From contig JALGVQ010000104.1 in the NCBI GenBank assembly GCA_025774615.1, positions 1 to 11,342 of the forward strand: a stretch of 11,342 nucleotides of DNA, given 5' to 3'. Shown in pieces: positions 5,686 through 11,342 of the stretch. The first letter of the stretch is position 1; every line of letters starts with the position of its first letter. The translations under genes were made by a program, and so were the position numbers. The notes below the pieces were generated by a model. It searched no databases, was not told the DNA's origin, and saw only the letters and a list, made by a program, of their open reading frames with translations. The stretch is from a bacterium. Its GTDB lineage: Bacteria; Blakebacterota; Blakebacteria; Blakebacterales; Blakebacteraceae.

Positions 5686-7290
5686 TCAAAGAATGAGATC
5701 GTCATACTCACTGCCGTCGATGAGGGCCTCGACGATGACGGGGCCGTCGGCGGCGAAGGCATGTTCGAGAGCCGTGCGGTACATTTCGGGATCGTCGGCA
5801 GTCAACACCGGGACTCCAAGGAAATTGTTTCCCATTCCATGACCGCCTGTGCGGATCGGTGTGCCATACTCTCCGTAGCCCTTCCGCTGCTGTTTGATAC
5901 GGATCAGTGAGAGAGACCGGTCGGTCAGAAGTACGAATACGACCTTGAGGCCAAGACGCGCCGCGGTATCCATCTCTCCGGCTGACATCAGGAACCCGCC
6001 GTCACCGATGACGGCGCAAACCGGCCTGTCGGGAAGGCATAATCCGGCCGCGATTGCCGCCGGGATGCCGAATCCCATCGATGACCAGCCATTCGTCATC
6101 AGCTGCATTCCCGGTTCCGGTGTGAGCCACATCTGGCCGATCAGGTGGGTGTGAGCACCGACATCGCATGCCATGATACCCTCGTCCGGGAGGATTCTGC
6201 GCAGAATATCCAGGGCCGCCCGAGGGCCGAAAGGACCGGGAGGAGGCGCCAGCCGTCTGAACATGGCGCTCCGTCGTTCGGCGAGGGCGTCGAGATCCCA
6301 CCCGGTGTGTGTCATATCAAGGCCCGCGAGCCTCTCCAGTGCCGGCTGTATATCACCAACAACATCACAGGCCAGATCGTGAACCGTGGTGTCGATATCC
6401 GTTCCGGTAGTGTCGATGTGGATCAGGGGCACGCCAGGGAGCCATTCTTCGTAGCTGAACTCGACCGGATCGTATCCGATCCCGATGACCAGGTCGGCTT
6501 CCTGGTGGGTCACGGCCACAGTGTCACTCAAGGCATGAAAGAGCACACCGGCATAGGATGCGTGGTGTTCAGTCAGCATGCCCTTGGCCATTGGTGTGAG
6601 TACCACCGGTATACGGCCCTGCTCGGCGATCTTCACGATCAGGGAGCGAACATCGAACCGGGTAGCGTTCAATCCGACAGCGAGCAGGGGTTTCCGAGCC
6701 TGGGCGAACAACTTCTCCATCCTGTCCAGAATCTCCGGCGCCGGCGGTGGCAATGATCCGGAGGGATGGAACTGCACAACAGCCCCTGTCGCGTCAAGCG
6801 TCGCCATACCGGCAGGAAGGCCGATGTGGACCGGCCCGGGCACTTCAGCGACAGCAAGGTGAGCCGCATCGATCACGGTCTCGGAGACCCGGTCGGTCTG
6901 CAGACGCGTGGTCTGTTTGGTGATGGGCCTGAAGAGGGTCTGGTGGTCGATGTTCATCTGGACCCGACGGCCGAGCAGGTGGTCAGGCATCTCGTCGGTG
7001 AAGGCCAGCATCGGGGAACGGTCGAGAAAGGCGCCCCCCACACCGGTCGAAAGGTTCGTGGCGCCGGGACCGAAGGTCCCGAAACAGGCCCCCGGTGCTC
7101 CGGTGATTCTACTGCACACATCTGCCATTACGCCGCCGGCACCTTCATGAGCGACCAGGACGAAATCGAGGCCATCGACCTCGCGGATGGCATCCATGTA
7201 ATCGATCCAGCCACCACTGGGAATTCCGAACACGTGGCGGATGCCCACATCCCGAAGAGATCGCACCAGTTGCTTCGCTACTATCGCCAC
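5686..7290 (-). CDS. Thiamine-pyrophosphate enzyme, acetolactate synthase superfamily
   Basis: A 534-residue three-domain ThDP enzyme. The N-terminal PYR domain has FGIPSGG and the activating glutamate Glu49 in AHEGAG, with GTFGPGATNL (71-80). A central domain follows (about 190-320). The C-terminal PP domain has NGWSSMGFGIPAAIAA and the metal/ThDP motif starting GDGGFLMSAGE (429-439), ending at LLTD with Asp457 as likely second metal ligand. Most family members have NN there; an aspartate occurs in catabolic acetolactate synthase (AlsS), as here. Length and order fit acetolactate synthase-like and related decarboxylases or ligases. No small regulatory subunit is adjacent, so a classical anabolic IlvB/IlvN pair is unlikely; the substrate is not decidable from sequence. 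Start GTG 7290 has AAAGGGA on the minus strand a few bases upstream. It is convergent with the flavoprotein gene, 18 bases apart. Confidence 0.87.
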   Translation of the reverse strand: MAIVAKQLVRSLRDVGIRHVFGIPSGGWIDYMDAIREVDGLDFVLVAHEGAGGVMADVCSRITGAPGACFGTFGPGATNLSTGVGGAFLDRSPMLAFTDEMPDHLLGRRVQMNIDHQTLFRPITKQTTRLQTDRVSETVIDAAHLAVAEVPGPVHIGLPAGMATLDATGAVVQFHPSGSLPPPAPEILDRMEKLFAQARKPLLAVGLNATRFDVRSLIVKIAEQGRIPVVLTPMAKGMLTEHHASYAGVLFHALSDTVAVTHQEADLVIGIGYDPVEFSYEEWLPGVPLIHIDTTGTDIDTTVHDLACDVVGDIQPALERLAGLDMTHTGWDLDALAERRSAMFRRLAPPPGPFGPRAALDILRRILPDEGIMACDVGAHTHLIGQMWLTPEPGMQLMTNGWSSMGFGIPAAIAAGLCLPDRPVCAVIGDGGFLMSAGEMDTAARLGLKVVFVLLTDRSLSLIRIKQQRKGYGEYGTPIRTGGHGMGNNFLGVPVLTADDPEMYRTALEHAFAADGPVIVEALIDGSEYDDLIL

Positions 7291-7467
7291 TGTTCCCTTT
7301 CTGCACTCTCCAGGATCGTTTAATACCGCCCCGCATGTGAAACTATCATACAGATAGCGGGCAGTCTATTCTCACTGAAATACCTGTCAGAGCTCATCAA
7401 TCGCATCTGATCTCACAGGAGTGGATTTCACGGGTGTGCTGAAAAGGATGTGGATGTAATTGATAGT

Positions 7468-7483
7468 AGAGCATGCATGCTCT
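7468..7483. promoter_or_regulatory. 16-bp perfect palindrome at the brnT -35
   Basis: AGAGCATGCATGCTCT is a perfect palindrome that ends on the first T of the -35 hexamer TTGACA. Its position suggests an operator for a dimeric regulator. The autoregulatory BrnA or BrnT-BrnA complex is a candidate; the alternative is a regulator of the divergent TPP gene. Confidence 0.5.
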
Positions 7484-7511
7484 TGACAGATGTATATAAC
7501 CATAATATACA
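7483..7511 (+). promoter_or_regulatory. Promoter for brnT-brnA
   Basis: TTGACA at 7483-7488 is a consensus -35. A 17-base gap leads to TATACA at 7506-7511, a good -10. Transcription would start at about 7518, which coincides with the brnT ATG and implies a leaderless or nearly leaderless message. Confidence 0.7.
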
Positions 7512-7512
7512 T
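7490..7512. promoter_or_regulatory. Inverted-repeat operator across the brnT -10
   Basis: ATGTATAT (7490-7497) and ATATACAT (7505-7512) are perfect 8-bp inverted arms with a 7-base spacer. They fill the gap between -35 and -10 and cover the -10 itself. Binding here would block the promoter, the standard arrangement for toxin-antitoxin autoregulation by a ribbon-helix-helix antitoxin. Confidence 0.6.
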
Positions 7513-7517
7513 TCAAT

Positions 7518-7832
7518 ATGTCCGACATCCTGGAGAAACTCGCCGAATGTACCGGTTTTCAATGGGATACCGGCAATAGCGAGAAGAACTGGCAACACCA
7601 TCGGGTCAGTCGGGGAGAGTGCGAGCAGGTCTTCTTCAATCGACCGATTCAAGTTGCACCCGATCTGAAGCATTCCGATCGGGAAAAGCGCTATGCGGCC
7701 CTGGGACAGACCAGTTCAGGACGGTTGCTCACGGTCGTCTTCACGATCCGGGATGAGCACATACGGATCATTTCCGCACGTGCCATGAGCCATCGGGAAC
7801 GGAGTATCTATGAGCAGGAAGAAATCCAGTAG
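7518..7832 (+). CDS. brnT: BrnT-family ribonuclease toxin
   Basis: A 104-residue protein with the BrnT pattern: FQWDTGNSEKNWQHHRVS (14-31, family FxWDxxKxxxNxxKHxVS), VFF near 38-40, KHSDREKRYAALGQTSSGRLLTVVFT (51-76) and HIRIISARAMSHRERSIYE (81-99). BrnT toxins are small RNases of the RelE-like fold that stop translation until bound by the BrnA antitoxin. The usual lysine-histidine in the N-terminal motif is replaced by His-His here. The ATG at 7518 has no ribosome binding site: the 20 bases before it contain no G-rich stretch. An in-frame TAA at 7503 rules out a start further upstream, so leaderless translation is likely. It overlaps brnA by 23 bases, the standard toxin-first order. Confidence 0.88.
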   Translation: MSDILEKLAECTGFQWDTGNSEKNWQHHRVSRGECEQVFFNRPIQVAPDLKHSDREKRYAALGQTSSGRLLTVVFTIRDEHIRIISARAMSHRERSIYEQEEIQ

Positions 7833-8133
7833 GAGGGCGCTTCCTCACTTTGCGCATGAGGAGGAGGAGCGGGAGTTCTGGGCCGTTCATGATGTTGTTG
7901 ATTACTTCGACTGGGACAAGGCGGAGGATGGGGCCTTCCCTGCTCTCAAGCCATCCACAGCGACGATCTCGATCCGTCTGCCGGAAGCCATGCTGGAGGA
8001 ACTCAAAGCGCTCGCCAACGAACAGGACGTCCCTTATCAATCACTGATAAAGATGTATCTCGCTGAACGTGTTGCCCGTGAACGTGAGAAGCGTTTCCGG
8101 GCTCGAGATTCCTACATCATCAGGGATAGCTGA
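7810..8133 (+). CDS. brnA: BrnA/CopG-type antitoxin
   Basis: A 107-residue antitoxin of the CopG_antitoxin type (COG5304-like). The N-terminal part, LPHFAHEEEEREFWAVHDVVDYFDW (11-35), is the toxin-binding segment typical of these partners. Residues about 52-88 form a ribbon-helix-helix, ATISIRLPEAMLEELKALAN then DVPYQSLIKMYLAERV. It should bind DNA as a dimer and repress its own promoter, most likely at the 7490-7512 inverted repeat. A charged tail (AREREKRFRARD) follows. ATG 7810 has GGAG at 7801-7804 with a 5-base gap, so unlike the toxin it has a normal ribosome binding site. That would favour antitoxin synthesis over toxin, a useful arrangement for a toxin-first operon (inference). Confidence 0.88.
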   Translation: MSRKKSSRRALPHFAHEEEEREFWAVHDVVDYFDWDKAEDGAFPALKPSTATISIRLPEAMLEELKALANEQDVPYQSLIKMYLAERVAREREKRFRARDSYIIRDS

Positions 8134-8149
8134 AAAGGAAGAACCAGCC

Positions 8150-9364
8150 GTGGGGACGAATACCGGGACGGGACCTGAACAGCTTTTCAATTACCAGGTG
8201 ATGCTCAAGCCGCGGGGCGCGATCTGCAACCTCGCATGCTCCTACTGCTATTACCTCTCCAAGGAGAAGCTCTACCCCGGCAGCGAATTCCGGATGAGCG
8301 ATGAACTCCTGGAGGATTACATCAGGCAGTATATCGAGTCGCAGAATGTGCCCGAGGTAACGTTTGCCTGGCAGGGAGGGGAACCGCTCCTGATGGGGCT
8401 CGACTTCTACCGGAAGGCGGTCGAGTACCAGTGGAAGTACGTTCCCTCCGGGACGCGGATCGTCAACGCTTTCCAGACCAACGGGATACTGCTCGATGGG
8501 GAATGGTGTTCCTTCCTTCACGACCACGGATTCCTGATCGGTCTGAGTCTCGATGGTCCCCGGGAATTGCATGACGCGTATCGGGTCGACAGGGGGGGGG
8601 AGCCCACCTGGTCACGGGTTATGAAGGGACTCGACCATCTCAGGAAACATGAGGTCGAATTCAACATCCTCACCTGTGTACATGCCGCGAACATGGAACA
8701 CCCGGTCGAGGTGTACCGCTTCCTGCGCGATGAGATCGAGGCGTGGTTCATACAGCTCATCCCGATCGTGGAACGCGACAATGAGACCGGGTTCCAGGAA
8801 GGGGAGCGTATCACCGATCGATCGGTGACCGGTCAGGCGTACGGAGAATTTCTGACTGCCATCTTCGACGAATGGGTTCGCAGCGATGTGGGAGCGGTAT
8901 TCGTGCAGATCTTCGATATAGCCCTGGCAGCCTGGCATGGGATGCGACCCTCTCTCTGCATTTTCGAGGAGACGTGCGGCTCGGCGCTCGTCATGGAACA
9001 CAACGGCGATCTCTATTCCTGTGACCATTTCGTCGAGCCACGCCATCTGATCGGGAATATCGCGGATGAACCGATGATCGATCTGGTGCGATCGGATCAG
9101 CAGAAAGAGTTCGGACTGGCCAAACGGGATACCCTGCCGCGTTCCTGCAGGGAATGTGATGTCCGCTTTATCTGCAATGGAGGCTGTCCGAAGAACCGGG
9201 TAATGCTGACCAGCGATGGCGAACCGGGTCTGAACTGGCTCTGTGAGGGGTACCAGGCTTTTTTCAGACATATCGACCCGGCGATGCGTTTCATGGCTGG
9301 TGAGTTGCGTGCCGGGAGACCCCCGGCGAATATCATGAACCAGCTTCCCGGTTCAGGGCTCTGA
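8150..9364 (+). CDS. Anaerobic sulfatase-maturating radical-SAM enzyme (anSME)
   Basis: A 404-residue radical-SAM enzyme that oxidises an active-site Cys or Ser of type I sulfatases to formylglycine in the cytoplasm. The radical-SAM motif is CNLACSYC (Cys26/30/33), followed by WQGGEP (74-79). The C-terminal SPASM domain has eight cysteines at 270, 276, 291, 333, 336, 342, 346 and 365. From my memory of Clostridium perfringens anSME their spacings agree within one residue. Asp292, directly after Cys291 in SCDHFV, matches the proposed catalytic base. The start is GTG 8150, with AAAAGGAA at 8133-8140; a longer frame from 8069 lies inside brnA and lacks a site. The gene begins 16 bases after brnA. 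Its 3' end overlaps the convergent CPBP gene by 32 bases. The likely client is the sulfatase at the right edge. Confidence 0.93.
   Translation: MGTNTGTGPEQLFNYQVMLKPRGAICNLACSYCYYLSKEKLYPGSEFRMSDELLEDYIRQYIESQNVPEVTFAWQGGEPLLMGLDFYRKAVEYQWKYVPSGTRIVNAFQTNGILLDGEWCSFLHDHGFLIGLSLDGPRELHDAYRVDRGGEPTWSRVMKGLDHLRKHEVEFNILTCVHAANMEHPVEVYRFLRDEIEAWFIQLIPIVERDNETGFQEGERITDRSVTGQAYGEFLTAIFDEWVRSDVGAVFVQIFDIALAAWHGMRPSLCIFEETCGSALVMEHNGDLYSCDHFVEPRHLIGNIADEPMIDLVRSDQQKEFGLAKRDTLPRSCRECDVRFICNGGCPKNRVMLTSDGEPGLNWLCEGYQAFFRHIDPAMRFMAGELRAGRPPANIMNQLPGSGL
8592..8600 (+). repeat. G9 homopolymer inside the sulfatase maturase gene
   Basis: Nine consecutive G span codons 148-151 of the maturase (Arg-Gly-Gly-Glu). 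The frame is currently intact through the tract. Gain or loss of one G would truncate the enzyme well before the SPASM domain. Confidence 0.9.
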
Positions 9365-10067
9365 CCGGTCGGTAGTGGAATCGGATCACCAGGGTATCGG
9401 ATCCGACAGCGATGAATACGTGGATCAGCCACGGAACGAGAATCGATCCCGATGCGAGCGTGATGGCACCGAACACCAACCCCAGCAGGGCTGAGCCGAT
9501 CACCTCCTCACGCTGTTTATCGAGGTGGATGATGACGTAGATCAGCGTCATCACGAGGATTGCCGGTACCGCACCGATACTTCTCATCAGCGAGAAGAGC
9601 AGATAACCCCGCAGAGCCGACTCATACGCCGCAAGGTAGGTGACCCAGCTGAGCGCGTTCCAGGTCGTGTCCGGTCTCCGCCACTCACTGAGTCGCGCAG
9701 GTGGGACAGTCTCAGCGGCCACGGGTTTCCTGGCCCAGGCACGGAGTATCAGGAAAGAGAAGATGCAGGCTGCGAGGCCGACCAGGAACCAGAGCGGTTC
9801 CTGGGGAAAACGGAATCCGTACTCTCCAGGATCCCGGGCGAAGATGAGAAAGAGGATCGTCAGCGGGATCAGACCGAGGATGAACACTCCCGAGAACCGG
9901 TGAAGGAAGAGGGTGTACGCCTGACGCTTCTCTTCGGGCACCTTCTTGATGAACGGTCGGATGAAGATCAGGGCGAGCAGATCAAAGTGATAGGTGGCGT
10001 AGCTGAGTCCGAAGATCAGCACAGCAACGATCGCTTCAATATGGATGGGGTTCAGTGGAAGGTTCAT
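9333..10067 (-). CDS. CPBP-family integral membrane protein, degenerate protease motifs
   Basis: A 244-residue membrane protein with about 6-7 hydrophobic segments (near 10-30, 58-77, 92-110, 138-160, 165-182, 190-212 and 213-229). It resembles CPBP (CAAX protease/bacteriocin-processing, Abi) intramembrane metalloproteases: YESALRG at 148-154 for EExxxRG, YVIIH at 177-181 for FxxxH, and HVFIA at 217-221 for HxxxN. The first glutamate and the final asparagine are replaced (Tyr148, Ala221), so classical catalysis is doubtful while both histidines and Arg153 remain. I chose ATG 10067, which overlaps the upstream TGA in an ATGA junction and has GGAG with a 9-base gap. A longer start at 10088 is less likely. 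The gene is coupled to the upstream SDR gene and its 3' end overlaps the convergent sulfatase-maturase gene. Confidence 0.78.
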   Translation of the reverse strand: MNLPLNPIHIEAIVAVLIFGLSYATYHFDLLALIFIRPFIKKVPEEKRQAYTLFLHRFSGVFILGLIPLTILFLIFARDPGEYGFRFPQEPLWFLVGLAACIFSFLILRAWARKPVAAETVPPARLSEWRRPDTTWNALSWVTYLAAYESALRGYLLFSLMRSIGAVPAILVMTLIYVIIHLDKQREEVIGSALLGLVFGAITLASGSILVPWLIHVFIAVGSDTLVIRFHYRPVRALNREAGS

Positions 10068-11047
10068 GGTGATACGCTCCGGTACCACTCCACTGTCGCG
10101 CGGAGATGAGCATCCAGGTCGGTGTCGGGCTGGTACCCCAGTTGCTCCTTCGCTCGTTCGATACTGTAGTGGAAGTCCTTCGCGCCCCTGATGACACGGT
10201 AGCGCGTGGCCATCGGCTCGCCGTGGAAGAACGGCAGTCTATTGAGTGACTCCATCAGAACACCGGCTGAGAGAGCCACGGGGTAGGGGATGTTCAGGAA
10301 TCGCGGACGCACACCGAGGTGTGACGCGATCAGCTCGCTGAACTCCCGCCAGCTGACGGTGACGCCATCGGTGATGTTGTACACGCCTCCGGTACCATCA
10401 TGCCGCAGAGTCAGGTCGATCGCCCGGCTGAGGTTGTCGATGTACAGGGGTGTGGAGATCGCCCGCCCGCCACTTACCAGCGGCCAGCTGCCCTGAGCGA
10501 TCCTGCGCACCATCTCATAACTCCACTTCCAGTCCCCAGGACCGTACACGGCTGATGGTCGAAGGATCGTGAGTTGAAGACCGTATGCTCTGCACAACTG
10601 GAGAGCAGTCTGCTCAGCATCCAGCTTCGATCGGGAATAGTGAAATCGGAGTCGATCCCGCGATGCCATATCTTCTGTCGCGTCCCGGGTTCCATATCCC
10701 GCTACATTGGCGGTCGAGAGATGGATGATCGATCTGACGGTTCCCGATCTCCTCGCGGCCTCGATGACGTTCTCCACACCCCCGACATTCGCCTGATGGA
10801 ACACCTCCCTGCTGCCCCAGTCACTGGCGCGCGCGGCGCTGTGGATGATGGTGTCACAGCCGGCAACGGCTTTCTCAAGCGCGTCCATCTCTTCGATGTC
10901 AGCGTATCGCAGGGTGACATCGAGTGTCTCGAGCCGGCGCAGATCACTGGTGGTCCTGACGAGTCCGCAGACCTCCCGATCGTGATCGATCAGGAACTCC
11001 ACGATCGCCGCGCCCACAAAACCATTTGCGCCTGTCACAAGGATCAT
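10064..11047 (-). CDS. Extended SDR: NAD-dependent epimerase/dehydratase, 3-beta-HSD-like
   Basis: A 327-residue extended short-chain dehydrogenase. The nucleotide-binding motif is TGANGFVG (5-12). An acidic residue of the NAD type is not clear after the second strand; Arg31 in LVRTTSD could point to NADP. The catalytic residues are Ser111/Thr112 in HLSTANV and Tyr137-x-x-x-Lys141 in [17 protein letters not shown] and the C-terminal segment [16 protein letters not shown] are frequent in the 3-beta-hydroxysteroid dehydrogenase and dihydroflavonol-reductase-like branch of the family. The substrate may be a sugar nucleotide, an isoprenoid or a polyketide; this is not decidable. ATG 11047 is supported by GGAG with a 9-base gap. 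It is the first gene of a two-gene operon with the CPBP protein and is divergent from the sulfatase. Confidence 0.88.
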   Translation of the reverse strand: MILVTGANGFVGAAIVEFLIDHDREVCGLVRTTSDLRRLETLDVTLRYADIEEMDALEKAVAGCDTIIHSAARASDWGSREVFHQANVGGVENVIEAARRSGTVRSIIHLSTANVAGYGTRDATEDMASRDRLRFHYSRSKLDAEQTALQLCRAYGLQLTILRPSAVYGPGDWKWSYEMVRRIAQGSWPLVSGGRAISTPLYIDNLSRAIDLTLRHDGTGGVYNITDGVTVSWREFSELIASHLGVRPRFLNIPYPVALSAGVLMESLNRLPFFHGEPMATRYRVIRGAKDFHYSIERAKEQLGYQPDTDLDAHLRATVEWYRSVSP

Positions 11048-11139
11048 CTCACCGGTCTCCGTTGCTTCATATATAGAGTGATTGAACCCCCGGCGTCATG
11101 GCCTATATCCTGTATCTCTCATGCGGAGGAGTGTCAGAT

Positions 11140-11342
11140 ATGGGATCGACGTCAGGCGCTGCGGTTGACCGCGGGTCTCGGAGCTGGAGCAATGGCCCTG
11201 GGTTCTCTGCCGGTGCTCTCGGGTTGTTCCGGATCGGGTGGTCGTCGACGCCCCAATATCCTTTTTATTTTCAGTGACGATCACGCCTGTCACGCCATCA
11301 GCGCGTACGGATCGAGGATCAACCGGACCCCGAACATCGACC
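11140..11342 (+). CDS. Sulfatase N-terminus with Tat/lipoprotein signal (partial, apparent frameshift)
   Basis: The right edge encodes the start of a type I sulfatase: [24 protein letters not shown] and NRTPNID, where the two aspartates after FS are metal ligands of the family. Before it comes a Tat-like signal, DRRQALRL, then a hydrophobic stretch and the lipobox LSGC, so the enzyme is probably exported folded and lipid-anchored. The best start is ATG 11140 (GGAGGAG at 11125-11131, 8-base gap), but it is one base out of frame. Deleting one G from GGG at 11142-11144 gives ATG GAT CGA CGT (MDRRQALRL). The sulfatase frame is also open upstream to GTG 11078, which lacks a ribosome binding site. 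TTG 11165 and ATG 11192 would cut into the signal. The active-site CxPSR lies beyond the window, so its Cys or Ser type is unseen. Confidence 0.8.

Larger units (their letters stand above)
7291..7517. other. Divergent intergenic region between the TPP enzyme and brnT
   Basis: Only the right-hand 50 bases show clear structure (palindrome, promoter and operator, listed separately). For leftward transcription of the TPP gene, TATGAT at 7350-7345 on the minus strand is a possible -10 but lacks a good -35. No gene is seen here. Confidence 0.6.

Noticed and set aside
6145-6756. Plus-strand 203-residue open frame inside the TPP enzyme gene
   Set aside because: Antisense to a complete ThDP enzyme, with no conserved motif.
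8069-8149. N-terminal extension of the sulfatase maturase
   Set aside because: It overlaps brnA in another frame and lacks a ribosome binding site; GTG 8150 has one and fits the family length.
9525-10109. Plus-strand 194-residue open frame opposite the CPBP gene
   Set aside because: Charged composition (Asp/Glu/Arg-rich) is the complement of hydrophobic transmembrane codons.

Overview
The window looks like chromosomal DNA from an anaerobic, moderately GC-rich bacterium. Bacterial origin is suggested by GGAGG-type ribosome binding sites, a classical intrinsic terminator, -35/-10 promoters, Sec and Tat-type signal peptides and a lipobox. An anaerobic lifestyle is suggested by two ferredoxin-containing P-loop ATPases, a NifX-like cofactor protein and an oxygen-sensitive radical-SAM sulfatase maturase. 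I cannot name the phylum from the sequence alone.

Layout. (1) 1-312: no gene recognised apart from an intrinsic terminator at 198-227. (2) 313-774, minus strand: a small secreted Gly/Arg-rich protein with two EF-hand-like DxNxDGxCD repeats. (3) 775-1154: an AT-rich divergent control region with repeated TTGACTAAT/ATTAGTCAA sites. (4) 1155-5667, plus strand: a tight six-gene operon encoding a PadR-type repressor (frameshifted by a 25-bp tandem duplication), a short DUF5320 protein, a NifX/orange-protein-like cofactor protein, two MinD-like ATPases each with an inserted 2x[4Fe-4S] ferredoxin domain, and a CoA-disulfide-reductase-like flavoprotein. (5) 5686-7290, minus strand: a thiamine-pyrophosphate enzyme of the acetolactate synthase superfamily, convergent with the operon. 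(6) 7291-8133: a control region with two palindromes around a good promoter, then a brnT/brnA toxin-antitoxin pair. (7) 8150-9364: an anaerobic sulfatase-maturating radical-SAM enzyme, 16 bases behind the antitoxin. (8) 9333-11047, minus strand: an extended SDR (3-beta-HSD/epimerase-like) translationally coupled to a degenerate CPBP-family membrane protein. (9) 11140-11342: the start of a Tat/lipoprotein-type sulfatase running off the edge, with an apparent one-base frameshift just after its best start codon.

How the genes work together. The 1155-5667 operon resembles the orange-protein (orp) gene neighbourhoods of anaerobes, where a COG1433 protein that can carry a metal-sulfur cluster is encoded beside COG1149 ATPases. 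Metal-sulfur cluster building or delivery under PadR control is a reasonable inference. An unusual theme is that three neighbouring proteins from unrelated families (secreted EF-hand-like, PadR, DUF5320) all carry Gly/Arg-rich low-complexity tracts, and these share short DNA words. Separately, the sulfatase maturase and the sulfatase probably form an enzyme-substrate pair, with the maturase possibly co-transcribed from the toxin-antitoxin promoter. Two independent frame lesions and several 7-9 base homopolymers make either phase variation or sequencing error worth resolving.
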